64,000 nt of DNA from CAIVAT01 sp964473485. GTDB taxonomy: Bacteria > Bacteroidota > Bacteroidia > Bacteroidales > FEN-979. Under the pieces are notes generated by a model. That model searched no databases and was not told the origin of the DNA. It saw only the letters and a list, made by a program, of their open reading frames with translations. The translations under genes were made by a program, and so were the position numbers. Below, one piece after another: positions 36,569-46,100 of this stretch. The DNA lies in assembly GCA_964473485.1 (NCBI GenBank), contig CAYYPH010000015.1:1-64000 (forward strand). The letters run 5' to 3'. Numbering within the stretch: position 1 is the stretch's first letter; the number at the start of each line of letters is the position of its first letter.

Positions 36569-38560
36569 TCATCTGATTTTAGCTAAAACTTCCTTGTTCA
36601 CCGTAACCGGGTATTTTGCTCTCAAAGCCTTTATCCACTCCTTTTCGAGGTAATTCTGGTAATCGGCTGTGATTAATCCGCGGGCCTCGTTCAGTTCCTT
36701 GGGCTGTGGCTTGAGTACTTTGCGGACATACACGAAAAGCGTGGCGTCCTTTTGTTTAATATCACCCGAAAAACCAGGTGTCCATGCTATAGAATCGATG
36801 ATATTGTTTTCTTTTTTGCTGAATTTTCCACTTTCGATGGTGAGAATTTTCAGGGAATCACCGTTGATCTCTTTCAATACATCCTGGTCGGTAAGCCCCG
36901 ACTGTATAAAGTTTTTCACCCGCTGCACCGCTGCAATATCCCTTACGGTATATATGCTGGCATCGAGACGGGTTTCCCACATATAATTATTCTTGTTCTT
37001 CTGGTAAAAATCCTTCAGCCCCAGCGTGTCTTTGACTGCCTTTGACCATACTTTCTGATCAGTAAGGTCGAAGAGCAATATTCCATCGCGGTATTCGGCC
37101 ATGAGGGCCTTAAAATCGGGATGCTTGTTCTCCAACTGGGTATTTTCCCATTTCAGTAGATTATCGTCAAGAAATGCTTTGAACATCTTATCCACATAAG
37201 CCGGGATATTTTGTTTTTCCTGCTTCCGCTGTGTTTTTGCAAGATAGCTCGCGAAGTCTGTCTGGAGCAGTGTCAGGTTACCGATCTTGCAAATGGGCTT
37301 TGTAAGGCCGGAGGCCATCGAAGCCTTCCACGTTCCGAAAAAGATGCTGTCGGTAACAACCGGATAAAATGCCTTCACCGCATCCGTGAACTCTGTAACG
37401 CCGTATTCAGCTCTGATACGCTCCAGTACAACCTGTTTGGTAAGTTCACCACGGTTGTCTTTCATGATCTTTTGCTTCAATTCTGCCTTTTCTTCATCAA
37501 AAGGCCGTTGTCCTTTCTTTTCAATCAGTTTGATGATGTGCCAGCCATAAGGGGTAAGCGTTGGTTTGGAAAAATCGCCGGGATTCTGGAGCGGGTAGAT
37601 GGCTTCAATAAATTCAGGCACCATTCTGTTAACGCCGAATGCGGGCAGCACCCCGCCTTTTGCGGCAGATCCCTTATCATCGGAATAGCTCTTGACCAGG
37701 TCCTCGAAAGGAGTACCACCCGTAAGCAGCTTATAAACTGAGTCTACCCTGTTTCTTAGTCTGGCTGAATCTTCGGCAGTGGCATTTTTCGGAACGGAGA
37801 CAAAGATATGGGCCACTGTAACTTTACCCAGGGCAGGTCTGCGATCAGTAACTTTGATCAGGTGATAGCCGTATTCAGTTCTTACAGGGGTCGAAACCTT
37901 TCCCACTTCGGTATTGTAGGCTCCGTTTTCGAAGGGATAAACCATATCGAACACCGTGAAATAACCCAGGTCTCCTTTATTACCTTTCATGTAGGGATGC
38001 TGCTGGGTAGCCTCCCTGTCTTTGGCCGAAGGGTCTTCTGAAAACTCGATGGCCATCTGTTCATAAGATGCCCCACCCTTAATTTTGCTCAGAACATCAA
38101 GGGCTTTATTGTATGCAGCCAGCGTGTCCTCAGGACTGGGATCGGGTTTCAGTCTGAAAAAAATGTGACTGGCGCGGAGGTCGGTTTTCTGTCTTTCATA
38201 GGCCTCGTTAATCAGCCGGTCGAGGGTGGCATCATCGGTAAAATAAGGTTTTGCAAGCTGTTCGCGGTAGCCGTTCAGCTCATTTCTGAAAGATGCGAGG
38301 GTGTCGAGCCCCATCTCTTCTGCCTCTTTCACTTTCAGTTTGAAGTTAATATAGAGTTCAAGGTATTCGTCAAGTGATTTTTTATCGATGGCTTCGCCTT
38401 TGACGTTGTTTTTCTGGTAGATGCTCATGAATTCACTGACCTTGATCTTTTTGCCTGCGATTGTCATCAATGTCTCATCGGCATTTGCCTGGGCGAGAGC
38501 AAACAAGGGAAAAACCATCCACAGAACCAATAGTAAAACTTTCGTGCTTAAACTATTCAT
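36569..38560 (-). CDS. Periplasmic peptidyl-prolyl isomerase with two parvulin domains
   Basis: A 663-residue exported protein with a signal peptide (to FALAQA). Two parvulin repeats are clear. The first runs from RASHIFFRLKP to TEYGYHLIKVTDRRP (about 120-235). The second runs from VAHIFVSVPKN to TPYGWHIIKLIEKKG (about 240-350). The C-terminal 300 residues are of unknown fold. It probably assists folding of exported proteins. It is the first of three consecutive folding-factor genes. Confidence 0.9.
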   Translation of the reverse strand: MNSLSTKVLLLVLWMVFPLFALAQANADETLMTIAGKKIKVSEFMSIYQKNNVKGEAIDKKSLDEYLELYINFKLKVKEAEEMGLDTLASFRNELNGYREQLAKPYFTDDATLDRLINEAYERQKTDLRASHIFFRLKPDPSPEDTLAAYNKALDVLSKIKGGASYEQMAIEFSEDPSAKDREATQQHPYMKGNKGDLGYFTVFDMVYPFENGAYNTEVGKVSTPVRTEYGYHLIKVTDRRPALGKVTVAHIFVSVPKNATAEDSARLRNRVDSVYKLLTGGTPFEDLVKSYSDDKGSAAKGGVLPAFGVNRMVPEFIEAIYPLQNPGDFSKPTLTPYGWHIIKLIEKKGQRPFDEEKAELKQKIMKDNRGELTKQVVLERIRAEYGVTEFTDAVKAFYPVVTDSIFFGTWKASMASGLTKPICKIGNLTLLQTDFASYLAKTQRKQEKQNIPAYVDKMFKAFLDDNLLKWENTQLENKHPDFKALMAEYRDGILLFDLTDQKVWSKAVKDTLGLKDFYQKNKNNYMWETRLDASIYTVRDIAAVQRVKNFIQSGLTDQDVLKEINGDSLKILTIESGKFSKKENNIIDSIAWTPGFSGDIKQKDATLFVYVRKVLKPQPKELNEARGLITADYQNYLEKEWIKALRAKYPVTVNKEVLAKIR

Positions 38561-38628
38561 ATTTACAGTATTTAATATATCATTAACGAAATAATATTCT
38601 TTTAATTATATCCTTGACAGGTGAGGAT

Positions 38629-40098
38629 TTATTTCCTGCTGTAGTTAGGTGCTTCACTGATGATGGTCACATCGTGCGGATGGCTTTCGACGACCCCGGC
38701 CGAAGTGATCTTGATGAAACGCGCTGTCTGAAGCTTTTCGATATTGGACGATCCGGTGTAGCCCATGCCGGCCCTCAAACCGCCCACCATCTGATAGATC
38801 ACCTCCGATAAGGATCCTTTGTAAGGGACCCTGCCAACAATACCTTCGGGAACAAGTTTCTTGACATCATCTTCAACATCCTGGAAATAACGGTCTTTCG
38901 AACCTTTCTGCATGGCCTCGATGGAGCCCATTCCCCGGTAGGTTTTGTATTTTCTGCCTTCAAAGATCACGGTTTCGCCAGGTGATTCATCCACACCGGC
39001 AAAGAGCGACCCGGCCATTATCGAATAGGCGCCTGCGGCGAGGGCTTTCACGATGTCGCCGGTATATCTTATTCCGCCGTCGGCAATGGCCGGTATGCCG
39101 GTGCCCTTTAAGGCCTTAGCCACATCGTAAATGGCTGATAATTGCGGGACACCGATGCCGGCAATGATCCGGGTGGTGCAGATGGATCCCGGTCCGATTC
39201 CGATTTTCACTGCATCAACACCGGCTTTGACCAGGTCGCGTGCCGCTTCGGCTGTTCCAATATTTCCGACAACCAGATCTACCTGGGGGTAGGCCGACTT
39301 GACCAACCTGGCCATTTCGATTACTCCCCTGGAATGACCGTGGGCCGTGTCAATAACGATGGCGTCGACATTCTCGCGCACCAGGGCTGCCACCCTTTCG
39401 AGCGTGTCGCCTGTAACACCAACACCGGCTGCCACCCTGAGACGCCCTAGCTGATCCTTGCAGGCATTGGGCCGGGCCTTGATTTTAATAATGTCTTTGT
39501 AGGTAATGAGGCCTATCAGCTTAAAATCCTTATCGACCACCGGAAGTTTCTCAATCTTGTGTTTCTGAAGGATCGCTTCTGCCTGTTCAAAGTCGGTAAA
39601 CTCACTGATGGTGATCACATTCTTCGTCATCACCTCTTCGACGGGTCGCGAATGATCGCGTTCGAACCGCAGATCGCGGTTGGTGATGATCCCCACCAGT
39701 TTCTGATTGTCGTTGGTAACCGGGATTCCCCCAATACTGTATTCCTTCATCATGGCCAGGGCATCGCCGACCAGGGCATTGTCGGGCAGCGTGACCGGGA
39801 CCAAAATCATTCCATTCTCCGCTCTCTTGACCTTTCGCACCTGCATGGCCTGTTCCTCAATGGTCATGTTCTTATGGAGCACCCCGATACCGCCTTCCTG
39901 GGCCATGGCAATCGCCATGCGTGATTCGGTAACCGTGTCCATCGCGGCTGAAACGATTGGAATGTTAAGCTTGATATTTTTCGACAGCAAGGTAGAAATA
40001 TCTGTTTCGCGGGGAAGAACCTCTGAATAGGCCGGTACCAGCAGCACATCGTCGTAAGTGAGTCCTTCACCCCGGAATTTATCAGAATCTAAAAACAT
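38629..40098 (-). CDS. guaB: Inosine-5'-monophosphate dehydrogenase
   Basis: A 489-residue enzyme of GMP synthesis, oxidising IMP to XMP with NAD+. The catalytic cysteine is C307 in GPGSICTTRIIAGIG. Two CBS domains are inserted at about 95-205. The flap RYFQ and the mobile MGSIEAMQKGSKDRY segments are present. Length is canonical. A promoter -7 element lies about 20 bases before the ATG. It is followed after 68 bases by the folding-factor genes. Confidence 0.98.
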   Translation of the reverse strand: MFLDSDKFRGEGLTYDDVLLVPAYSEVLPRETDISTLLSKNIKLNIPIVSAAMDTVTESRMAIAMAQEGGIGVLHKNMTIEEQAMQVRKVKRAENGMILVPVTLPDNALVGDALAMMKEYSIGGIPVTNDNQKLVGIITNRDLRFERDHSRPVEEVMTKNVITISEFTDFEQAEAILQKHKIEKLPVVDKDFKLIGLITYKDIIKIKARPNACKDQLGRLRVAAGVGVTGDTLERVAALVRENVDAIVIDTAHGHSRGVIEMARLVKSAYPQVDLVVGNIGTAEAARDLVKAGVDAVKIGIGPGSICTTRIIAGIGVPQLSAIYDVAKALKGTGIPAIADGGIRYTGDIVKALAAGAYSIMAGSLFAGVDESPGETVIFEGRKYKTYRGMGSIEAMQKGSKDRYFQDVEDDVKKLVPEGIVGRVPYKGSLSEVIYQMVGGLRAGMGYTGSSNIEKLQTARFIKITSAGVVESHPHDVTIISEAPNYSRK

Positions 40099-40118
40099 AT
40101 GGCTGGAAATTAAGTGTG

Positions 40119-40126
40119 CAAATGTA
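40119..40126 (-). promoter_or_regulatory. -7 element of guaB
   Basis: On the minus strand TACATTTG matches TAnnTTTG exactly, 20 bases upstream of the guaB ATG. No good -33 element is visible. Confidence 0.5.
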
Positions 40127-40241
40127 AGAAAAAATGTAATTTAACTGGTAGTCCGAAATAATTACCTTTTCCCTGACCTGCAGCCGGAGAACATCTGTAA
40201 GCAAAATAAAATGATATGAATTTTCTAACCCGGACCCGGTT

Positions 40242-41732
40242 TCAGGGATAGAGTTCTTTATGACATTCAGTGCAGAAATAGGTCTTCCAGTTATCTTTCA
40301 CATCCACCGGATGCAGGAATACCATGGAACTGTCAATCCCGCCATACCTGACCTTTCCGGTAGGACCCTGGGCCACAATCGTATGACATATGTCGCAGTC
40401 CTTGGAAATGGTCCGCCCCTTTTCGCTGGTATGACGGTCGGAGTGGCAACGGAAACAACCGTCAGACTCCAGATGACCGATGTGATTCAGGTAATTTTTG
40501 GCAGAAGCACGCATGTAAGGGAAGACATTCATCGAAAATTCCTTTAAAATTCCGGCGATGGCTTTATCAATCAAATTTTTTCCGGTCGCAAACACTTCAG
40601 GGTAACCTGTACGGTAAAAATTGGTTATGCTGTCGCGGATGTAAGCGTGGGCTGAATCCTTGTCAGTAAAAGGTCCCTTCAGTACATTCATGGCCACCTG
40701 TTTAATATAGGGCAGTTCTTTGGGAATCTCTCCGGTAATCAATGCATTATCAACAAACTGTATAGCCGACTTATACGAATGTGACGGCCGGTTATGGCAA
40801 TCCATACAATCCATCAACCGAACCGGCAACGTATCCAGTGCTTTCGGATCAAGCGGGTTCTCGGAATCCTGGAATATCTGGACCTCCCCGGTTTTCATGT
40901 TTGTAAACCTTACCCAGGGAATGACCTCCCGGTCGGTGGTTGCTGCCACGTATTCAATGTGAACATCCTGGTTGATATGCCAGTGTATTCCCTCGGTGAG
41001 GCCCATGGGGCTGTGATCGGGGCCAATCCGCATTAACAGCGAGCAATTCCACTCGGTATTCGCCGAATCAGCCAGGTATGACCGTTCATGCCGGATTTTC
41101 TTGGCGTAGAATTTCTGGGGCCAATGACACCGTTCGCAGGTCTCCCTGGCGGGTCGCAGATCTTTGATGGGGGTCTCAATAGGGCGTGCATATTTATTGA
41201 AGATCACGGAATAGACCTGGTATAAGCCTGATAGCTTTGATTTAACATACCAGCCGGCGCCCTCTCCCACGTGACACTCCACGCAGGCTACACGGGCATG
41301 CGGCGAGTGCAGATAGGTGACGTACTCCGGCTCCATCACATCATGGCATAATTTCCCGCAGAAAGGCACGGATTCAGTGTAATTGAACGCTTCGTAACTA
41401 CCCATCGCCGAAATGATAAGAAACAAAAATGTGAAAATCGAAACTGTGATAAACCTGCTCCTGTTGCGGGGGATATTGAGGTCGAGCACGGGCCATCGTT
41501 TTTCAGGATCATGTGTCTTCTTCCGGTTAATAAACATCCCGACAGGTATCATCAGCAGACCGATGACCAGAATAACCGGTAAAATGATGTAGGTAAAAAT
41601 ACCGTTGTAGGGATTTGGATGCTCTGTCAGCAATGACTGAACGAAAAGCACCAGAATGAGGATCAGGCTGTTTACGGCAAAGATGAAACCCGTGATACTT
41701 ACCCAGTTCGAAACACTTTTTGGTAATTTCAT
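40242..41732 (-). CDS. Seven-heme NapC/NirT-type inner-membrane cytochrome (ImcH-like)
   Basis: A 496-residue membrane cytochrome with three hydrophobic segments (about 11-33, 45-68 and 94-110) and seven heme attachment motifs. The first is unusual, C-x3-C-H at 125-130 (CGKLCH). The others are C-x2-C-H at 150, 199, 309, 426, 446 and 487. The NapC/NirT fold and the DVMEP after heme 1 suggest a quinol dehydrogenase that passes electrons into the periplasm. The three segments and seven hemes recall ImcH of Geobacter, used for extracellular electron transfer at high potential. No terminal reductase lies next to it. It is divergent from a cyclophilin gene. Confidence 0.88.
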   Translation of the reverse strand: MKLPKSVSNWVSITGFIFAVNSLILILVLFVQSLLTEHPNPYNGIFTYIILPVILVIGLLMIPVGMFINRKKTHDPEKRWPVLDLNIPRNRSRFITVSIFTFLFLIISAMGSYEAFNYTESVPFCGKLCHDVMEPEYVTYLHSPHARVACVECHVGEGAGWYVKSKLSGLYQVYSVIFNKYARPIETPIKDLRPARETCERCHWPQKFYAKKIRHERSYLADSANTEWNCSLLMRIGPDHSPMGLTEGIHWHINQDVHIEYVAATTDREVIPWVRFTNMKTGEVQIFQDSENPLDPKALDTLPVRLMDCMDCHNRPSHSYKSAIQFVDNALITGEIPKELPYIKQVAMNVLKGPFTDKDSAHAYIRDSITNFYRTGYPEVFATGKNLIDKAIAGILKEFSMNVFPYMRASAKNYLNHIGHLESDGCFRCHSDRHTSEKGRTISKDCDICHTIVAQGPTGKVRYGGIDSSMVFLHPVDVKDNWKTYFCTECHKELYP

Positions 41733-41819
41733 AGTTACTTGGCTTTAATTGCTTGATGGTTGACATTTAGGCGTGTTAAAAATAAATATAAATTTCCGAA
41801 AATATCAAATAACCATATG

Positions 41820-41827
41820 TAAGTTTG
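41820..41827 (+). promoter_or_regulatory. -7 element before the cyclophilin gene
   Basis: TAAGTTTG matches TAnnTTTG exactly, 17 bases before the ATG. A nearby TAATTTGA is a weaker alternative. No -33 TTTG at the usual distance. Confidence 0.35.
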
Positions 41828-41844
41828 TGGAAATAATTTGAACC

Positions 41845-42489
41845 ATGCTTAAGACTTCGGGTTCGTTAGCTGTCAGCATACTGTTTTTGATCAATACATT
41901 GTTTTCACAGGAACTTCCTGACCAGTCGGTAATGAAAGCCCATGCTCCGGCCACTTTCCAGGCTGTATTCTCCACCACGCAGGGAGATTTCACCATTGAA
42001 GTGGTCAGAAACTGGTCTCCAGCCGGGGCCGACCGCTTATATCAACTGCTCATGACCGGATACTTCAACCAAAACAGCCTTTTCAGGGTCCAGAAATCCT
42101 ATGTTGTACAGTTCGGTATAAGCGACTTTGCGGATGTGAATTATTTCTGGGACCGGAAGCCGATACCGGATGAACCTGTAAGGATGAGCAATAAAAAGGG
42201 GTACGTATCCTTTGCCCGTGATGGCATGTCGAGCAGGACCACCCAGTTGTTTATCAACATGAAAGACAATCCGAAACTTGACACGGTCGATTATAACGGG
42301 TTGAAAGGATTTCCGCCAGTCGGAATGATCACAAAAGGGTTCGAAGTCGTAGAAAGACTTTATGGTGAGTATGGTTTTGAACCTGCACGACATCAGGATT
42401 CAATCATGGCAAAAGGGAACGGGTTTCTGCACCGGAAATTTCCGAAACTGGATTACATCCGGGAGGCCTACATCCTATCTGATAAATAG
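41845..42489 (+). CDS. Cyclophilin-type peptidyl-prolyl isomerase, exported
   Basis: A 214-residue exported protein with a signal peptide ending near LFSQ (residue 25). The cyclophilin fold is recognised from FSTTQGDFTIEVV, the segment FNQNSLFRVQKSYVVQFG and the active-site strand GYVSFARDGMSSRTTQLFINM. The central FxxQ-type motif is present as TQLFIN. It may assist periplasmic protein folding. Its 3' end faces the convergent lipoprotein gene 11 bases away. Confidence 0.87.
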   Translation: MLKTSGSLAVSILFLINTLFSQELPDQSVMKAHAPATFQAVFSTTQGDFTIEVVRNWSPAGADRLYQLLMTGYFNQNSLFRVQKSYVVQFGISDFADVNYFWDRKPIPDEPVRMSNKKGYVSFARDGMSSRTTQLFINMKDNPKLDTVDYNGLKGFPPVGMITKGFEVVERLYGEYGFEPARHQDSIMAKGNGFLHRKFPKLDYIREAYILSDK

Positions 42490-42500
42490 GGAATCCGGCA

Positions 42501-43109
42501 CTATTGGGAAGAGTAGGTCGTTTTCACGGTGATGTACGCAGGATAAGTCAGGGCCGTCTTTCCGACGTAAATGGTTGGTTTCAGCCTGATTCTGAATCGT
42601 GTGGGCACATTGCCCACCCCGGCCAGGTTCATACCGAAATTCAGAATGGCATCGGCTGATTTTCCCTTCAGAACCGTTTTAAGATCGACTGCCACCTGGA
42701 CGGGGATGTTTGTTACGCTTTTACCTGGGATGACAAACGGCTTTTCCAGGACCCCGGAGGTCATCTGGATTTCATCGATGAAAAGGACCCATTCAAGCCG
42801 GTTCAGGCCGGCTGGATCACTGTTGGGATTACGTCCTTCAAGGTTAAGCTGCAGGGAAAGAGGCACTGTCGGGCTGGTCAGACTTCCCATGATCCTGGCC
42901 ATGTCGGTGAGACTCATATCGGAGATTGACCGTATGTTCTGAACCAATACACCGGCAATATTTACATCCTGCACCGATTGGATTCTAAAGTCGCATTTGG
43001 CCAGGTTTGATGCGTACTTAGCCTGCCTGGTCAAGTCGCAGCCCGTATCTGTTACCAGCAGGGTCATCAGGGCCAGGCTAAAAAAAAAGGCAAATGGTTT
43101 GATGCGCAT
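42501..43109 (-). CDS. LEA14/WHy-type lipoprotein
   Basis: A 202-residue protein with a lipoprotein-like signal (DTGCDL, C24). The central pattern PLSLQLNLEGRNPNSDPAGLNRLEW and IPVQVAVDL resemble the LEA14/water-stress WHy fold. Molecular function is unknown. It ends 11 bases from the convergent cyclophilin and follows the GH38 gene by 59 bases. Confidence 0.65.
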   Translation of the reverse strand: MRIKPFAFFFSLALMTLLVTDTGCDLTRQAKYASNLAKCDFRIQSVQDVNIAGVLVQNIRSISDMSLTDMARIMGSLTSPTVPLSLQLNLEGRNPNSDPAGLNRLEWVLFIDEIQMTSGVLEKPFVIPGKSVTNIPVQVAVDLKTVLKGKSADAILNFGMNLAGVGNVPTRFRIRLKPTIYVGKTALTYPAYITVKTTYSSQ

Positions 43110-43168
43110 TTTTTCGGTTTTTTGACTTTAACTGATCGGGTCGGAATTATACTACAGAGTCTGGCTAT

Positions 43169-46100
43169 CTACCACGTCAAACGGATAAACTTTGTTTCAT
43201 TGGGTTTGAAAGGGAGCCACACCGGTTGGGATTTATCAATCGAACCGGCCGGTTTTGTCCACCATGTTTTCAGGTTTTCGAACACCACATTAACTTCATT
43301 CACCATGGTTGCCCCGGTGATCGCCGCCATCGATTTATCTTTCCCGGCCGGATGCATCAGCAGCAATGAATCAGATTTACCGGCGGTTTCGCGCAACTGA
43401 AGTACCATCTCTTTCCCGTTTGCCGAAGGGTAAGTGCAAACCATTAAAATACCGGGATTTCCTTCGGGAAGATAAGCGTTCGGGACAGGTAACGCAGGAG
43501 GCTTCGCTGCGGCCGGAAATACCCTTGTAATCAGCGGGATCCTTGCATTCCAGCCAAAGCGGGTCGCCAGGGCGTTCGACGGATCGCCTGATGATGTAAG
43601 CTGGTAGGTCCACCTCAGCTCTCCTTCCTGGCTGGCAAAGAAATTGGTGGTCCAGTAATTATTCAGAACCCAGGAGTAGACAGCCTGGCTTGCGGGCTTG
43701 AATACCCGTTCAAATTTTCCAAGGTTGATATCTCCGAGGTGCACCAGCGGGATCTCCGGCGAGGAAAGAACAATCTGCGCTTCCGTATTTCTTACCGCCA
43801 CAAAGTTCTGTATCCCTGTCCAGTCGGATGCCGAACCCGGAATACGGGTTATCTCAGGATTCATGGTTCCCCCGCTAACTTCAGCCATAAAATGTGCGCC
43901 TTCGAGCCGGAAAGGGAACGCAACATAAACCGCTTCAGGCGAAATTACCGGCAGTTTTTTCATGGAATAGGCAAATTCAATCTTTTTTTCATCATGGTAC
44001 AACCTGATCTCCAGTGTTACTCCCGAGGGATCAGCACATTCAGTCAATTCGCCAATGAGTGTCAGGCTTGTCCACACCGGGCCATTTTTAAGTTCGCCAA
44101 ACCGGATTCCGGTCCATTGACGCCTCGAAAAATCTTCGAGACGGAGTTGTTCCAGTTGCGAACGGTTATTGCCAAGCCTTTCATAGATCACAGTACCCAG
44201 TGGCCAAGGGGCATTCTGATCAAGCAATTGCCTATTCAGTTCACGGTCAACAAGGCTCTTGATCCTTCCCTCCGACTGATCGAATTCAATCCGGTAAAAT
44301 TCGTTTTCAAGAATCCCGTTAAAAGGTTGCCCGGCCTGTTGTATCCGGGGAGTTTTTGCGGTGACAATGCGATAGGACTTATATCCCATCGGGGGAATAT
44401 TTTCAGCCCGTACAAGCCAATAGGTTCCATCCTCGCGTCGTGAAAGCGGCTGCACCAGCACAGTGTCACTTCCATCGAGAATGGCAAATCCCCTGTCTTC
44501 TGGTATTATCTGGTGGTCAATATAAACAATGGCATTGGCTGTCCGTGTAAAATCGAGCGTATTGATCACGATCAACGACGGAACCTCACATCGGGGCAGC
44601 AATGGCTGGATCCGTCCCATCATTCCTTCCCTGAAAATATGTTCCCTTTTTACCGCCGACCAGATGTACGACTCCTTCAGTCCAATCTGGACGACGCTGT
44701 TTTCGCACAGCGGATCGGAGATACTTTCGGCGGCGCCAAAAGTATGTTCATCATAGAAGATCAGTTCCTCGGCAACCCTCCGGTGCTCATCTGTAAGGTA
44801 ATCGCCGGGGGGCGCTCCAATCAGTGCACCGAATGAAGCGAGTCCCTGACCGGCAATGAAATCTGCATGGGTCTTCCGGGCATAGGCGGTCGGTATGGCG
44901 GCCGATCCGAAACCATCCATCCACCAGTCGGGCCATGCTCCCCTGATCACAGGCAGGTCGTTTCCGTATTTCGTCCTGATGATCGCGGGAAATTCAGAAA
45001 GAGTGGCGAGACGAAGCCGGGGCCAAACATATTGTTCATTCCATTTTCTCACCAGTTCGCAGGCCGTGGTTGATGGCGGCGAATTATCCGTGAGGTGCCC
45101 GCTGAACTGAATGGCATACTCATGAAAGCCATAACCCCGCTTACGGATGTCATCCAGGTGGTCCAGCAGGTTTTTCCCAAAGGTATCAAGGTTGGTTAGG
45201 ATGCCCAGGTTATTGCCCATCATGTAATGTTCGGGCCGATTAACAAGCAAGCGGTTTCCCGAGGGCGATTCCCACCAGAAAGCGGTTGGAACGTTGAATG
45301 GTTTCAGGGCACGGTGTGTATTCTGTGCCATATTCAGGATGCCGATTCCAGCAACAGGAAGATAATCGGCAAGACACCACGGGACTCCGTTGATATCGCT
45401 CTGCATGGCCGACCGCACTGAAAATCCTGAATCCCGGATCATCTTCACTGACTGCAGCGACAAGGCAACCATTGGTTCATCTGAAAGATCGGATCCGTTG
45501 ACGAACATTGCCGCGATTTCAATCCTGTTTTCCTTCACTCTTTTCCGCAGACGTTCGATCTGCTCCCGGGGCCTGGTTTTCAGATACTCCCCAACGGCCC
45601 ATGATGTTTCGCAGGTCCAGCGGAACCTGGCATCGTCTGGCAGGGAATCGGTCTGGTCGCAAAAATCAAGTGCATAATCGAGGTATCTCAGGTGTTCGGG
45701 CAGTATTTCGGTCTGTGGCCTGGTGTATCCGATATCGGTGTGGGTGTGCTGAACAAGGTAGATCTCCCAAGGATAAGGCGGATCAATAGTGAAGGAAAAG
45801 GGTTCATCCGGCCGGCCCGAAACGGAAAAAATGCCATTGATCGTCTCCGGGCCGGAAGATTCCGGGAAAAGGACGCTGAAATTATTGAATCCCGTTTCTA
45901 TCAGTACCTCCCTGCCGGCCATCCCTTCGATCCGTATTGCTCCTCTGCGGGCATCACCCGGATTGACAAACTGAAACCAAACCCTTCTTAAATTACCACC
46001 ATTTCCGCGTATCAATGAAGATTCCTTGATGATCGAGAAGGATTCAGTGACCGGAGCCTCGAATGTCATGTACCAGGACCGGCTCCCCCCGGTTTCGCCC

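Noticed and set aside
38561..38628. Small gene or RNA between guaB and the first folding-factor gene
   Set aside because: AT-rich 68 bases without open frame or stable stem. It may hold a promoter but no motif match is convincing.
43739..44443. 234-residue open frame on the plus strand inside the mannosidase gene
   Set aside because: Antisense to the GH38 coding frame, with no promoter or known domain.
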